A DNA stretch of 51,040 nucleotides, from NCBI GenBank assembly GCA_902784965.1, contig CACZWU010000007.1, forward strand, positions 1 to 51,040, in the 5' to 3' direction. Below the pieces are notes generated by a model. That model was not told where the DNA came from, searched no databases, and saw only the letters and a list, made by a program, of their open reading frames with translations. The stretch is from an uncultured Bacteroidia bacterium (GTDB lineage Bacteria > Bacteroidota > Bacteroidia > Bacteroidales > UBA932). A program made the position numbers and the translations under genes. Shown one piece after another: positions 1 to 9,330 of the stretch; the first letter of the stretch is position 1, and each line of letters starts with the position of its first letter.

Positions 1-726
1 ATCCTGGGCATGGACCGTCGCCTGACCGTCTACACGCCCTACGGCTACGAGAACAACCCCAAGAAGAAGTATCCGGTGCTCTATCTGCTGCATGGCGCCG
101 GTGGTGACGAGGAGGCCTGGACCTCAATGGGCCGCACCGCCCAGATCCTCGACAACCTGATCGAGAAAGGCCTGGCCGAGCCGATGATCGTCGTCATGCC
201 GAACGGCAACGCCAACCAGGCTGCCGCCCGCACCCTCAACATCCCGGAGAAGCCCATGGCCAACCGCTGGGATCGCGAGGCCTTCGAGAATATGAGCGAA
301 GCCGAGCGTGACCTCATCATGAACGGCTACGTACGGAGCCTGTGCACGGAGATCGTTCCGTTCATCGAGAAGAACTTCCGCGCCATTCCCAAGCCGTCTT
401 CACGTGCCATCGCCGGCCTGTCGATGGGTGGTGGCCATACCATCTCCGCTTCGATTCTCTATCCGGAACTCTTCGACTACATCTGCCCGCTCTCCGCTGC
501 CGGCAGTGCTACGCCGGAGCAGATCGCAGCCCTCAAGAAAGCAGGCGTCAAGCTCTACTTCCTGGCCTGCGGCAACACGGACTTCCTGTTCAAGGGCGCC
601 GAAGAGATGCATGCCAAACTGAACGAGCAGGGCCTGGACCACGAGTATTTCGTGTCCGACGGCGGCCACGTCTGGAGCAACTGGCGTCTGTATCTCAACA
701 CGTTTGCTCAGAAGTTGTTCAAGTAG
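1..726 (+). CDS. CE1-type esterase, 5' end cut by window
   Basis: An alpha/beta-hydrolase of the esterase D / carbohydrate esterase family 1 type, expected to remove acyl groups (acetyl or feruloyl) from plant glycans. The frame is open from base 1 and the window-internal Met at base 10 aligns with the middle of the paralogue at 978-2192 (both have DRRLTVYTP), so the signal peptide and N-terminal domain lie upstream of the window. Visible motifs are the HGAGGDEEAW oxyanion region, the nucleophile elbow GLSMGG (Ser about 138 counted from base 10), an Asp in CGNTDF and the catalytic His in DGGHVW. It faces the esterase operon on the other strand and is probably part of the same locus. Substrate is not decided by the sequence. 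Confidence 0.85.
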   Translation: MLGMDRRLTVYTPYGYENNPKKKYPVLYLLHGAGGDEEAWTSMGRTAQILDNLIEKGLAEPMIVVMPNGNANQAAARTLNIPEKPMANRWDREAFENMSEAERDLIMNGYVRSLCTEIVPFIEKNFRAIPKPSSRAIAGLSMGGGHTISASILYPELFDYICPLSAAGSATPEQIAALKKAGVKLYFLACGNTDFLFKGAEEMHAKLNEQGLDHEYFVSDGGHVWSNWRLYLNTFAQKLFK

Positions 727-901
727 ATTGATTACGCCTCGGGCGGGCTCCGCGGCGGGCCCTCCCAGGGCGCATTGAGAACCCTCGTTGCTGCGAGCAC
801 TCGCAACGAGGAACACTCAATGCTCCACCAGGCCATCACACAGCCCGCCGCTACGCCCTTCCCGTCCACGTTTGGAGCCTCCTGCGTGGAGGGACCGGCT
901 A
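727..901. other. gene-free structured stretch between convergent esterases
   Basis: No gene is seen. The stretch holds several inverted repeats. One is an outer pair gcattgag/ctcaatgc (772-779, 816-823) enclosing cctcgttgc/gcaacgagg (783-791, 803-811). Another is tccacg/cgtgga (865-870, 885-890) enclosing ggag/ctcc. At about 740-767 is a GC-rich palindromic patch whose reverse complement shares an 18-base core with 34050-34067. It could be the structured 3' UTR of the upstream esterase, a small RNA, or a repeat remnant. Confidence 0.5.
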
Positions 902-945
902 AAAGAAGGGTGACCCGATTAATGGATCACCCTTCTTTATTTTTT
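902..945. terminator. bidirectional hairpin terminator
   Basis: The arms aaagaagggtgacc and ggatcacccttcttt form a long stem followed on the plus strand by a T-rich run (tatttttt), with A-rich sequence on the left side. It lies between the convergent genes ending at 726 (plus) and 978 (minus) and can serve both. Confidence 0.85.
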
Positions 946-946
946 G

Positions 947-972
947 CGTCATGTCGGACTTGATCCGGCATC
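947..972 (+). repeat. 26-bp palindromic repeat, copy 1
   Basis: One of three copies in the window (others at 2206-2231 and 45283-45308) of a palindromic unit, shared form CGTCATKCCGG, RCYTGAYC, CGGMATC; this copy reads TGTCGG in the left arm. It lies directly after the terminator and ends five bases before the stop of the minus-strand esterase. It looks like a REP-type intergenic repeat. Confidence 0.7.
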
Positions 973-977
973 TCTTC

Positions 978-2234
<1,257 letters not shown>

Positions 2235-3023
2235 CTATTTAAAACTCTCTCCAGCCTTCTGCAAGGCTTTCGGAAGACATTCCTGCCAGAAATTCCAGTA
2301 ATGAATGCCGGCGCGGGCGATCCATTCGCAAGTCAGGCCCTGTTCCACCATATAGTCGGCCACGGACTCGGCATCGGCGTTGTTGACCGTCGTGTCCTCC
2401 GTCCCCACCTCGATGGTGAAACCCGGAAAGACCCTCTTGTCGGACTGGGCGTCGATGAGCGCCTTGAACGATTTGACATCGGTCGCCGGACTCATGGCAT
2501 ACGCATATTTGAACTTGGCGGGATACTTCAGCGCGTGATACAGCGTGCCGTAACCACCCATCGAGAGACCGGCGACAGCGCGCTTGCCGTTGCACTTGTA
2601 GAGCTTCTCCACCTGCGGAATCAATTCCTCGTGCAGGTAGGTCTCATAATCTCCCACATAGAAAGTGGTCAGCGCATCGGGCATCACGACGACCATCGGA
2701 GAGCCACCCCGGGCCACATAGTCGCGGTAAATGCTTACCAGGTTGCCCTTTTCCGCCCAGGAGTTCTGGTCGTCTCCATAGCCGTGAAGCAGATACAGGA
2801 AAGGGAGCGAATGCTGCGGCTCGACGCCTTCCGGCAGCCACACCGTGTACTTCATCTCCCGCTTCATCGCCGAGCTTCGAATGGACTGGTTCTTGAGCAG
2901 CAGGGCAGTGACTTCCGGCTCGGGATCCGGTTCTGGCACCGGGCCGCAGGCACTGAGCATGAAAGCGCCCAGTGCCACGACCAGTGCAGTCAGCCAGCGT
3001 GTCTTCCTGAAGAAACGTACCAT
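2235..3023 (-). CDS. Lipoprotein CE1-type esterase
   Basis: A 262-residue esterase with a lipoprotein signal (lipobox LSAC, Cys26) and a Pro/Glu-rich tether (PVPEPDPEPE), so likely membrane-anchored and possibly surface-exposed. HGYGDDQNSW, nucleophile Ser154 in GLSMGG and a late His in GIHYW fit the esterase D/CE1 fold; the acidic residue is probably in VGTEDT. The start at 3023 is chosen because its ATG shares a base with the stop of the preceding gene (TAATG), which indicates coupled translation; an upstream Met at 3038 would add five residues inside that gene. It is shorter than the neighbouring CE1 esterase and lacks its N-terminal domain. It may be a hydroxycinnamoyl or acetyl esterase. 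Confidence 0.85.
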   Translation of the reverse strand: MVRFFRKTRWLTALVVALGAFMLSACGPVPEPDPEPEVTALLLKNQSIRSSAMKREMKYTVWLPEGVEPQHSLPFLYLLHGYGDDQNSWAEKGNLVSIYRDYVARGGSPMVVVMPDALTTFYVGDYETYLHEELIPQVEKLYKCNGKRAVAGLSMGGYGTLYHALKYPAKFKYAYAMSPATDVKSFKALIDAQSDKRVFPGFTIEVGTEDTTVNNADAESVADYMVEQGLTCEWIARAGIHYWNFWQECLPKALQKAGESFK

Positions 3024-4654
3024 TACGGAATTTCGCAAACAAAGGTATAACCCGTTGATCCTACGAACGTGTAAAGGCCATTCGCATACGATACGGTAAC
3101 GGTCTCACCGGCATTGATATCGATACGGGCACCGTCCTTCATATAGAAGGAGCCGCCGGAAATGCCCCAGTCGGGGAAGTTGTAGCCGTTGCAGACCAGA
3201 CCCGGCTCGGAAGCATACTCCTGGCAATCGTACGTTCCTGAAAGATCCGTTTCGCCGTCAGCCAGCAGGAGTTCGAAAACCGCGACGATGGCATCACCGT
3301 CAAACATCGTAACCGTATGCTTCATCACGGTGCTGCCTTCAGCCACAGGCGCGATGCCTTCCGTGGCAGTGAAAATGACCGGTTCATCACCACCGCCCGG
3401 CGTATATTCCGGACCGGCAGCGGAGAAGGAATAGCCCGTGGAGCCCTTGAATTCATAGGCACCCTTGGCCAGTTTCTTCACTTCGAGGGTCTCACCGGCA
3501 TTGATATCGATACGGACACCGTCCTTCATATAGAAGGAGCCGCCGGAAATGCCCCAGTCAGGGAAGTTGTAGCCGTTGCAGACCAGGCCCGGCTCGGAAG
3601 CGTATTCCTTGCACTCATAGGTACCGGCAAGTTCGTCGTCACCTTCTGCGAGCAGCAGCTCGAAAACGGCGATCAGGGCGTTGCCCTCCGTTATGTGGAT
3701 GGTGTGCTTCATCACCGAGCTGCCTTCTTCGAGCGGAGCGACCGATTCCGTATAGTCATACTCGATCGAGGGGCCGGACGGCGTCAGTTCAGGAATCTCA
3801 CCCGTAAAGGTAGCCCAGTTCGGATAGGTTTCCTCACTGCCCCAGGTGATGGTATATTTCGAGCCCTTCTTCGTCACGGTGATGGGTTCCGTGTTGATGT
3901 ACGTGACGGTAGGCCATTCCCACCAGCATGTACCCCAGTGCATGATACCCATTCCCCATTCGCTCAGGTCGTACTCGTAACCGGGAGCGTACTGGAAAGG
4001 ACCTACGTTGTCGTGATCGACGGCGGGCAGATAGACACCCTCGGCCAGGAAGCCGTCGGCGCTGTAGACGTCGGCCGTCAAGGCATAGCCGTCGCCCTCG
4101 GGCGTACCCATCATATCGAGTCTCATATCGTCGGTACCCAGTTTGAAGGTCACGGTGTTGTTGCTGTTGACCTGTGCGGCCAGCAGTTTCGTCAGCACCA
4201 TCGGCTCCGGATCGGGTTCAAAGTGGAGATTGCCGGTCCAGGAGATTTTATAAGCAGCACCGCCCACTACGAAGAGAATGGCTTTGATGCGGTAGGAATC
4301 CCCTTCCTGCTGCGTTACGGTGATGGTACCGGTTTCGACCTGCGTACCGTTGACCGTAGTCTTGCCGAGGATGAAGTTACCTTTCTTGGCGGTGGCTTCC
4401 GGAGCCTCGGTATAGGCGTTGGAGGTCAGGCAGTAGGAATCACCGATGAGCGTAGCCTTAAGCGTAACGGAGCCGCCCAGGTGGAGGTCGAAGAAGCGTT
4501 TTCCGTCGACTTTGTAGGCATCACAGCTGACGATGGAGAAATCTTCCCCTACTGTTGGAGGCGTGAAGATGCCCTCGAGCGGATCGAGCACCGACGTCTG
4601 GCAGGAGGCCAGGCCCAGGAGCATCATAGCGAAAAGGAATATTTTCTTTTTCAT
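3023..4654 (-). CDS. SusE/SusF-position lipoprotein with duplicated module
   Basis: A 543-residue lipoprotein (lipobox LASC, Cys19) directly downstream of susD, the place where surface glycan-binding proteins of SusE/SusF type are encoded. I recognise no named domain. The C-terminal half contains two copies of one beta-rich module (about 297-410 and 426-543), each with VMKHT, VFELLLA, GTYxCxEYASEPG and GSTGYxF. Within them about 38 residues are identical but for one Val/Ala difference, and the DNA is nearly identical (3489-3601 versus 3102-3214). An earlier part (about 20-290) shows weaker repeats of similar length. Its likely role is binding the substrate glycan at the cell surface; this rests on position, lipidation and the modular build. 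Confidence 0.75.
   Translation of the reverse strand: MKKKIFLFAMMLLGLASCQTSVLDPLEGIFTPPTVGEDFSIVSCDAYKVDGKRFFDLHLGGSVTLKATLIGDSYCLTSNAYTEAPEATAKKGNFILGKTTVNGTQVETGTITVTQQEGDSYRIKAILFVVGGAAYKISWTGNLHFEPDPEPMVLTKLLAAQVNSNNTVTFKLGTDDMRLDMMGTPEGDGYALTADVYSADGFLAEGVYLPAVDHDNVGPFQYAPGYEYDLSEWGMGIMHWGTCWWEWPTVTYINTEPITVTKKGSKYTITWGSEETYPNWATFTGEIPELTPSGPSIEYDYTESVAPLEEGSSVMKHTIHITEGNALIAVFELLLAEGDDELAGTYECKEYASEPGLVCNGYNFPDWGISGGSFYMKDGVRIDINAGETLEVKKLAKGAYEFKGSTGYSFSAAGPEYTPGGGDEPVIFTATEGIAPVAEGSTVMKHTVTMFDGDAIVAVFELLLADGETDLSGTYDCQEYASEPGLVCNGYNFPDWGISGGSFYMKDGARIDINAGETVTVSYANGLYTFVGSTGYTFVCEIP
3102..3214 (-). repeat. In-frame intragenic duplication, downstream copy
   Basis: These 113 bases match 3489-3601 with three differences, two silent and one Ala/Val. 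The offset of 387 bases equals 129 codons, so the frame is kept. Such high identity, including at silent sites, points to a recent duplication or gene conversion. Confidence 0.9.
3489..3601 (-). repeat. In-frame intragenic duplication, upstream copy
   Basis: Partner of 3102-3214, encoding residues about 352-389 of the SusE/F-position lipoprotein. Outside this block the two modules differ much more, so the near-identical core has probably been homogenised. Confidence 0.9.
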
Positions 4655-4675
4655 AATAATCTCAGTTTTTGACGA

Positions 4676-6223
4676 TTAATAGCCCGTATTCTGATCGATA
4701 TTGGGATTCAGGCGTTTCTCGGTAGCAGGATAAGGAAGCCTCTCGTGCTTGCCAGGCTTGAAACCATAGGTAGGATTGCCGCAAGGGACGTACTTGACTT
4801 GTCCGTTGACCTGCAGCTCAGGATATGTCTCGCCGTTTTTGGCCATCTTGGAACCTTCGCCCCAACGGAGCAGGTCCTGGAAGCGGGTGCCTTCGCCGAA
4901 GAGTTCGAGACGTTTCTCAATCTTGATATCGTCGAGGGTGACACCATTCTTGGGCGGCAACTGGGCACGGGAACGGACCATATTGAGATACTCCGCTGCT
5001 TTGCCGACATTGCCGGCGGCCAGATGAGCCTCTGCACCGCACAGCAGTACTTCAGCGTAACGCATCCAGACAGTGTTGGCCATATAGACAAAGTCGTTGC
5101 CCATACCACGCTCTTCAGCCAGGATGCGGAGTTTCCACATAAAGTAGCCTTCACCGATCACAGGGCTCTTGAGCGTAATGCCCAGTTCGCTGTTAAGCTG
5201 GTCCAGTGTCTTGAGAGAGTTGTTCAGACGATAACCGTTCACACCCTCTTCCTTCACGAAATCATCATACAGACTCTTGGTCGGAACGCGGAAGCCCCAG
5301 CCGGTATTCATGATCGGCGTGTCGGAAGGCCAGTTCATCTTGTCCATACGCCAGTTGGTCATCAGGGCGTACATCGAGAAGTTCTGGAAGGAGTCGTTGT
5401 CGTCGTGGATGCGGTTGCTCTCGAAGAGGATCTCGCTGTTGTGCTTGTGGGAAGCACGGTGAATCTGGCTGAAGTCATCCAGCAGCGCGTACTTGCCCGA
5501 ATTCACCACGGCGTCGAACTGGGCGGCGGCTTCGGCATTCTTGCCCTGCCACAGATAGACCTTGCCGAGGAGCGCCTGGGCGAACTGTTTGGTGACACGC
5601 CAGGTATCGGTGTCACCGACGCCGTTCTTCTCGGCCAGCGCGCCGGATGCGATGGCCTCGGTGAGGTCCTGCTCCATCAGGCCCCAGAGTTCCTCGTCGG
5701 AACCGTTGTACACGTTGTACTCGGACGGAGCCAGTTCATGGTCCACCACCGGCGGATTGCCCCACATCGTCTTGAGGTCGAAGTAGGCGAAGGCACGGAA
5801 GACCTTGGCCTCGGCGCGGGCCTGGCGGGCCACTGCGCCCTTTTCCTCATCGACGTGACCCAGGATGACGTTGGCCTTGTAGATCAGGGTGTAGTACGTC
5901 GTGAACATGCTCTGGATGTAGTCCTCTTCTGCGTCGAAGGTGAATTCATTCAGGTGTTCCAGGTTGTTGTTGTCACCCCGCATCGAACCGCCTGCCCAGA
6001 AATCATCGGTCAGCATCGCCTTGCAGAGTTTCACGTTGTATTCCCAGCCGCGGACCTCCAGATACATCGCCACAGTGGCCGACGTAATCTGGTCATCCGT
6101 CTGGTAATAGGTATTATAGTCCAGCACGCCGTGCTGCGGGATGTCCAGCAGATTGGAGCAGGAGGTCAGGCAGAGGGTGCAGATCGCTGCGACAGCAGTC
6201 AAAAATATATTTCTCGTTTTCAT
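4676..6223 (-). CDS. SusD/RagB family glycan-binding lipoprotein
   Basis: A 515-residue SusD homologue. The N-terminus is a lipoprotein signal (LTSC, Cys22) followed by SNLLDIPQHG, close to the usual start of mature SusD proteins. The N-terminal TPR-like region contains ARAEAKVFRAFAYFDLKTMWG, here written in two parts as ARAEAKVFRAFA and YFDLKTMWG, a hallmark of the family. The C-terminus has the SusD_RagB features (VWMRYAEVLLCGAEAHLAAG, LNMVRSRAQLPP, EKRLELFGEGTRFQDLLRWG). It caps the SusC transporter at the cell surface and captures oligosaccharide. It follows susC by 13 bases, the standard pairing. Confidence 0.97.
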   Translation of the reverse strand: MKTRNIFLTAVAAICTLCLTSCSNLLDIPQHGVLDYNTYYQTDDQITSATVAMYLEVRGWEYNVKLCKAMLTDDFWAGGSMRGDNNNLEHLNEFTFDAEEDYIQSMFTTYYTLIYKANVILGHVDEEKGAVARQARAEAKVFRAFAYFDLKTMWGNPPVVDHELAPSEYNVYNGSDEELWGLMEQDLTEAIASGALAEKNGVGDTDTWRVTKQFAQALLGKVYLWQGKNAEAAAQFDAVVNSGKYALLDDFSQIHRASHKHNSEILFESNRIHDDNDSFQNFSMYALMTNWRMDKMNWPSDTPIMNTGWGFRVPTKSLYDDFVKEEGVNGYRLNNSLKTLDQLNSELGITLKSPVIGEGYFMWKLRILAEERGMGNDFVYMANTVWMRYAEVLLCGAEAHLAAGNVGKAAEYLNMVRSRAQLPPKNGVTLDDIKIEKRLELFGEGTRFQDLLRWGEGSKMAKNGETYPELQVNGQVKYVPCGNPTYGFKPGKHERLPYPATEKRLNPNIDQNTGY

Positions 6224-6236
6224 AAGGCTGTCAGAA

Positions 6237-9200
6237 TTAGAAAGTGATGTTTACACCGAAGACGACCTTCTTGGCGGTCGGATAACTGCCCTTGTCGACA
6301 CCGAGTCCACTTCCGGTACCCGTGATCTCAGGATCGAAGCCCGGATATTTGGAGAAGGTGAAGAAATCGTCGAGGGAACCGTAAATACGCAGATTGTCCA
6401 CGAAGAATTTCTTGGTGAAGTGCTGCGGGAGGGTGTAACCCAGCTGGATCTGTTTGATCTTGGCATAGCTGCCGTCAAACACGACACCGTCGGAGGTCAG
6501 GAACTGCTGCCAGTTCGAGGCGTTGGCCGCCGGCATCGTACCGTTGGTATGGGTCGGGGTCCAACGGTCTTCCGTGAGGAAGCTCAAGCGGTTGGACGGA
6601 TAGTCGACCACGGTGAGGCAGTTGTAGATCTTGCTGCCGGCCGCACCGGTCAGGAAGACCACGGCGTCGATGCCCTTCCAGGCAGCCGTGAGCGTGACAC
6701 CGAAGTTGACTTTCGGAATACCGGAGCCCAGGTCCATCTTGTCGGCCTGCGTCACGTCGCCGCTGCCGTCGAGATCTTCGAACATCGCGTCGCCCGTGGC
6801 CGGGTCAATGCCGATGAAATGATAGCCATAGAAATGCCAGGCGGGATAGCCTTTCTCGAAGCGGGTGATCGTACCATAGTTGCGGACACCCACACCGTCG
6901 ATACCGTCAGAGAGCGTCTCGTGGATGTAGGTCACCCGGTTCTTGAGGGTCGAGAGGTTTCCGCTGACGCTGTAGTGGAAGTCACCAACCTGGTCGCGCC
7001 ACTTGAGCTCAAACTCGAAACCGGTGTTGAGCACGTTGCCGGCATTCACCGGAGAAGCGGTGACGCCCACCACGGTGGACGGCGTGATACCTGTCACGAT
7101 GAGGTCCTTGGTCATCTTGCGGAACCAGTCGACGCTGAAGGTCAAGCGGTCACGCAGGAAGCGCATATCGACACCGAAGTCGAGCTGCTCGGAGGTCTCC
7201 CACTTGAGCTCGTCGTTACCGGAGGAAGAAGGCGCATAGCCGATGAGGTAGATCGGCGAAACGCTGCTGATCGGATAATTGCCCGTCGAAGCGATTACGT
7301 TGGCGTAGCGGTAGCCGTAAAGGCCGGCGAGAGAACCGTTCTGGCCCCAGGAACCGCGCAGTTTCAAATAATTGATAGCCCGCTTGGCATTCGCGAAGAA
7401 ATCTTCTTCGGAGATCGTCCAGCTGGCGGATACGGAGGGGAAGTAACCCCAGCGCATCGGTTTCGGCAGAATCGAAAGGTCGGCTGCATCCGCACGGAAA
7501 GAAGCCTGTACATTGTATTTGCCCATATAGTTCCAACCGGCACGCGCGAAGTAGGAAAGTTTGCGGGAGATGCCAGGTTCGGCACCGGACACCGAAGGAA
7601 CCGCATTCGCGGAATGATAGGCGAAATAGTAGAAGAGCGGATTCTTCTGCTTCACACCGAGGTCATCGTCGCTGCCGCGGTACGAACCGCTCACATTGTA
7701 ACTGCGGCTGTTGGAATAAGAGGTACCGACCATCACGTTGACGTTGTGGCGTCCGAAGTTCTGGTTCCAGTTCGCAAAATTCTCCCACTGGTAGTAGATG
7801 GAGTTGCTGCTGGAGCCCGAGAGGCCGATGTAATTCTGATAGGCGTTCTGGTTCACGTAGTAATCCAGGGAATAACCGTAGCTGTCGGAAGCCGAGAAGC
7901 GGTAGCCCACACGGGAAGTAATGGTCAGGTACTTCCAGGGCGTGAAGTTAAGGGACGTGGAGCCGTTGATATTGAAGCCCTGCGAGGTGCTGTAGTCACG
8001 GTCACGCATAATGCGCGGGTTGACGTTCTCGGAAGGGTTGAAGAAGGAGATGCCATAGTAGTTGCCCTTCTCGTCCTGCATCAGCGTGCGGCCCTGCGCC
8101 AGATAATCCTTCATGAAATCGGGCAGATTTTCCGGAGTATAGGTCGTCGGGGTGAGCGGATCGAGCTGCAGGGCGGACAGCACCGCGGAACCATAGTCGG
8201 AACCCTCGGAAACGCTGCGTGCCTTGTAGTACTCCACCTGATTGTTGGTCTGGACTTCCATCCAGGGTTTGAACTTCCAGGAGCCGTTGACCATCGAAGT
8301 GATGCGCCTGTACACGTCGGCATCACCGGCGAACATACCGTTGTTGTTGAGGTAAGCAGCGGAAACATAGAGGTTACCACGATCGTTACCGGCCGAGAAA
8401 GACAGGTTGTGGTGGTGCATCAGGGAGTTTTCATAGGAATAGGCGAGCCAGTCGGTGTTGGTCACGAAGTCCCAGTTGGCGTAGAAGTCCTGCATGCTGT
8501 AGCGGCCGTTCTCAATGAAGTACTGCATATACTGCTCGGAGTTCATCACCTTCGGGATATGGTTGAGACTCTGGGATGACAGCTGGTAGGAATAGCTGAT
8601 CTTGCCGTCGCCCTGACCTCTACGGGTCGTGATCATGATGACGCCGTTACCGGCTTCTGCGCCGTAGATAGCGGCGGAAGCACCATCCTTCAGCACCTCC
8701 ATGGACTCAATGTCGTTCGGGTCGATGCCGGCGATGGAATTGGTACGGCGGCCGTCCACCACGTACAAGGGATTGGACGAACCGTTGGAAGAAATACCAC
8801 GCACCTGGACGCTCGGCGCCGCACCCGGTCGGGCGGATGCCGAGAACACCTGGACACCGGCCGTCTTGCCCTGGAGGGCCTGTTCCGGCGTTGCGATCGT
8901 ACGGTTTGCGATGTCTTCCTGCTTCACCTGCGAAATGGCACCGGTGACGTCGGATTTTTTCTGGACACCGTAGCCCACGACGACCGTCTCTTCGAGCATT
9001 TCAGTGTCGGGGAGCAATTTGACGTTGATGGTCATCGTCTTTTCGGCCACGAAAGTCTGGGCCTTGAAACCGATGTAGGAAAACTCGACGACGGTACCGG
9101 CAGGGACGGTGATGGAATAATTACCGTCAAGGTCGGTGGCCACGCCGTTCGTGGTTCCCTGCTGAATGACGCCTACACCCATAAGCGGTTCGCCGAAATC

Positions 9201-9308
9201 GTCGACGACCGTACCGGAGAGCGTCACCTGAGACTGAGCGAAGAGCGCACCGCTGACCAGGAGGGCCAGACAGGCGATCGTCAGCCTTTGAAAGAGGGAT
9301 TTTCTCAT
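6237..9308 (-). CDS. SusC/RagA TonB-dependent outer-membrane transporter
   Basis: A 1023-residue TonB-dependent transporter. It has a signal peptide (1-24), a carboxypeptidase-regulatory-like domain (about 28-113: LSGTVVDDFGEPLMGVGV, DLDGNYSI), a TonB-box-like EETVVVGYG, a plug domain (about 118-230, with VQVRGISSNGSSNPLYVVDG and GAEAGNGVIMITTRRG) and a beta-barrel ending in an aromatic residue (VNITF). Imports oligosaccharides with the SusD partner using TonB/ExbBD energy. It sits 22 bases after the carboxylesterase and 13 before susD. Length and domain order are normal for the family. Confidence 0.97.
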   Translation of the reverse strand: MRKSLFQRLTIACLALLVSGALFAQSQVTLSGTVVDDFGEPLMGVGVIQQGTTNGVATDLDGNYSITVPAGTVVEFSYIGFKAQTFVAEKTMTINVKLLPDTEMLEETVVVGYGVQKKSDVTGAISQVKQEDIANRTIATPEQALQGKTAGVQVFSASARPGAAPSVQVRGISSNGSSNPLYVVDGRRTNSIAGIDPNDIESMEVLKDGASAAIYGAEAGNGVIMITTRRGQGDGKISYSYQLSSQSLNHIPKVMNSEQYMQYFIENGRYSMQDFYANWDFVTNTDWLAYSYENSLMHHHNLSFSAGNDRGNLYVSAAYLNNNGMFAGDADVYRRITSMVNGSWKFKPWMEVQTNNQVEYYKARSVSEGSDYGSAVLSALQLDPLTPTTYTPENLPDFMKDYLAQGRTLMQDEKGNYYGISFFNPSENVNPRIMRDRDYSTSQGFNINGSTSLNFTPWKYLTITSRVGYRFSASDSYGYSLDYYVNQNAYQNYIGLSGSSSNSIYYQWENFANWNQNFGRHNVNVMVGTSYSNSRSYNVSGSYRGSDDDLGVKQKNPLFYYFAYHSANAVPSVSGAEPGISRKLSYFARAGWNYMGKYNVQASFRADAADLSILPKPMRWGYFPSVSASWTISEEDFFANAKRAINYLKLRGSWGQNGSLAGLYGYRYANVIASTGNYPISSVSPIYLIGYAPSSSGNDELKWETSEQLDFGVDMRFLRDRLTFSVDWFRKMTKDLIVTGITPSTVVGVTASPVNAGNVLNTGFEFELKWRDQVGDFHYSVSGNLSTLKNRVTYIHETLSDGIDGVGVRNYGTITRFEKGYPAWHFYGYHFIGIDPATGDAMFEDLDGSGDVTQADKMDLGSGIPKVNFGVTLTAAWKGIDAVVFLTGAAGSKIYNCLTVVDYPSNRLSFLTEDRWTPTHTNGTMPAANASNWQQFLTSDGVVFDGSYAKIKQIQLGYTLPQHFTKKFFVDNLRIYGSLDDFFTFSKYPGFDPEITGTGSGLGVDKGSYPTAKKVVFGVNITF

Positions 9309-9330
9309 AAATAAAGGTTTTTTAGGTTAA

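Noticed and set aside
6141..8579. 812-codon open frame opposite susC
   Set aside because: Antisense shadow of a certain SusC gene; rich in Val, Glu, His, Gly and Arg with no domain pattern.
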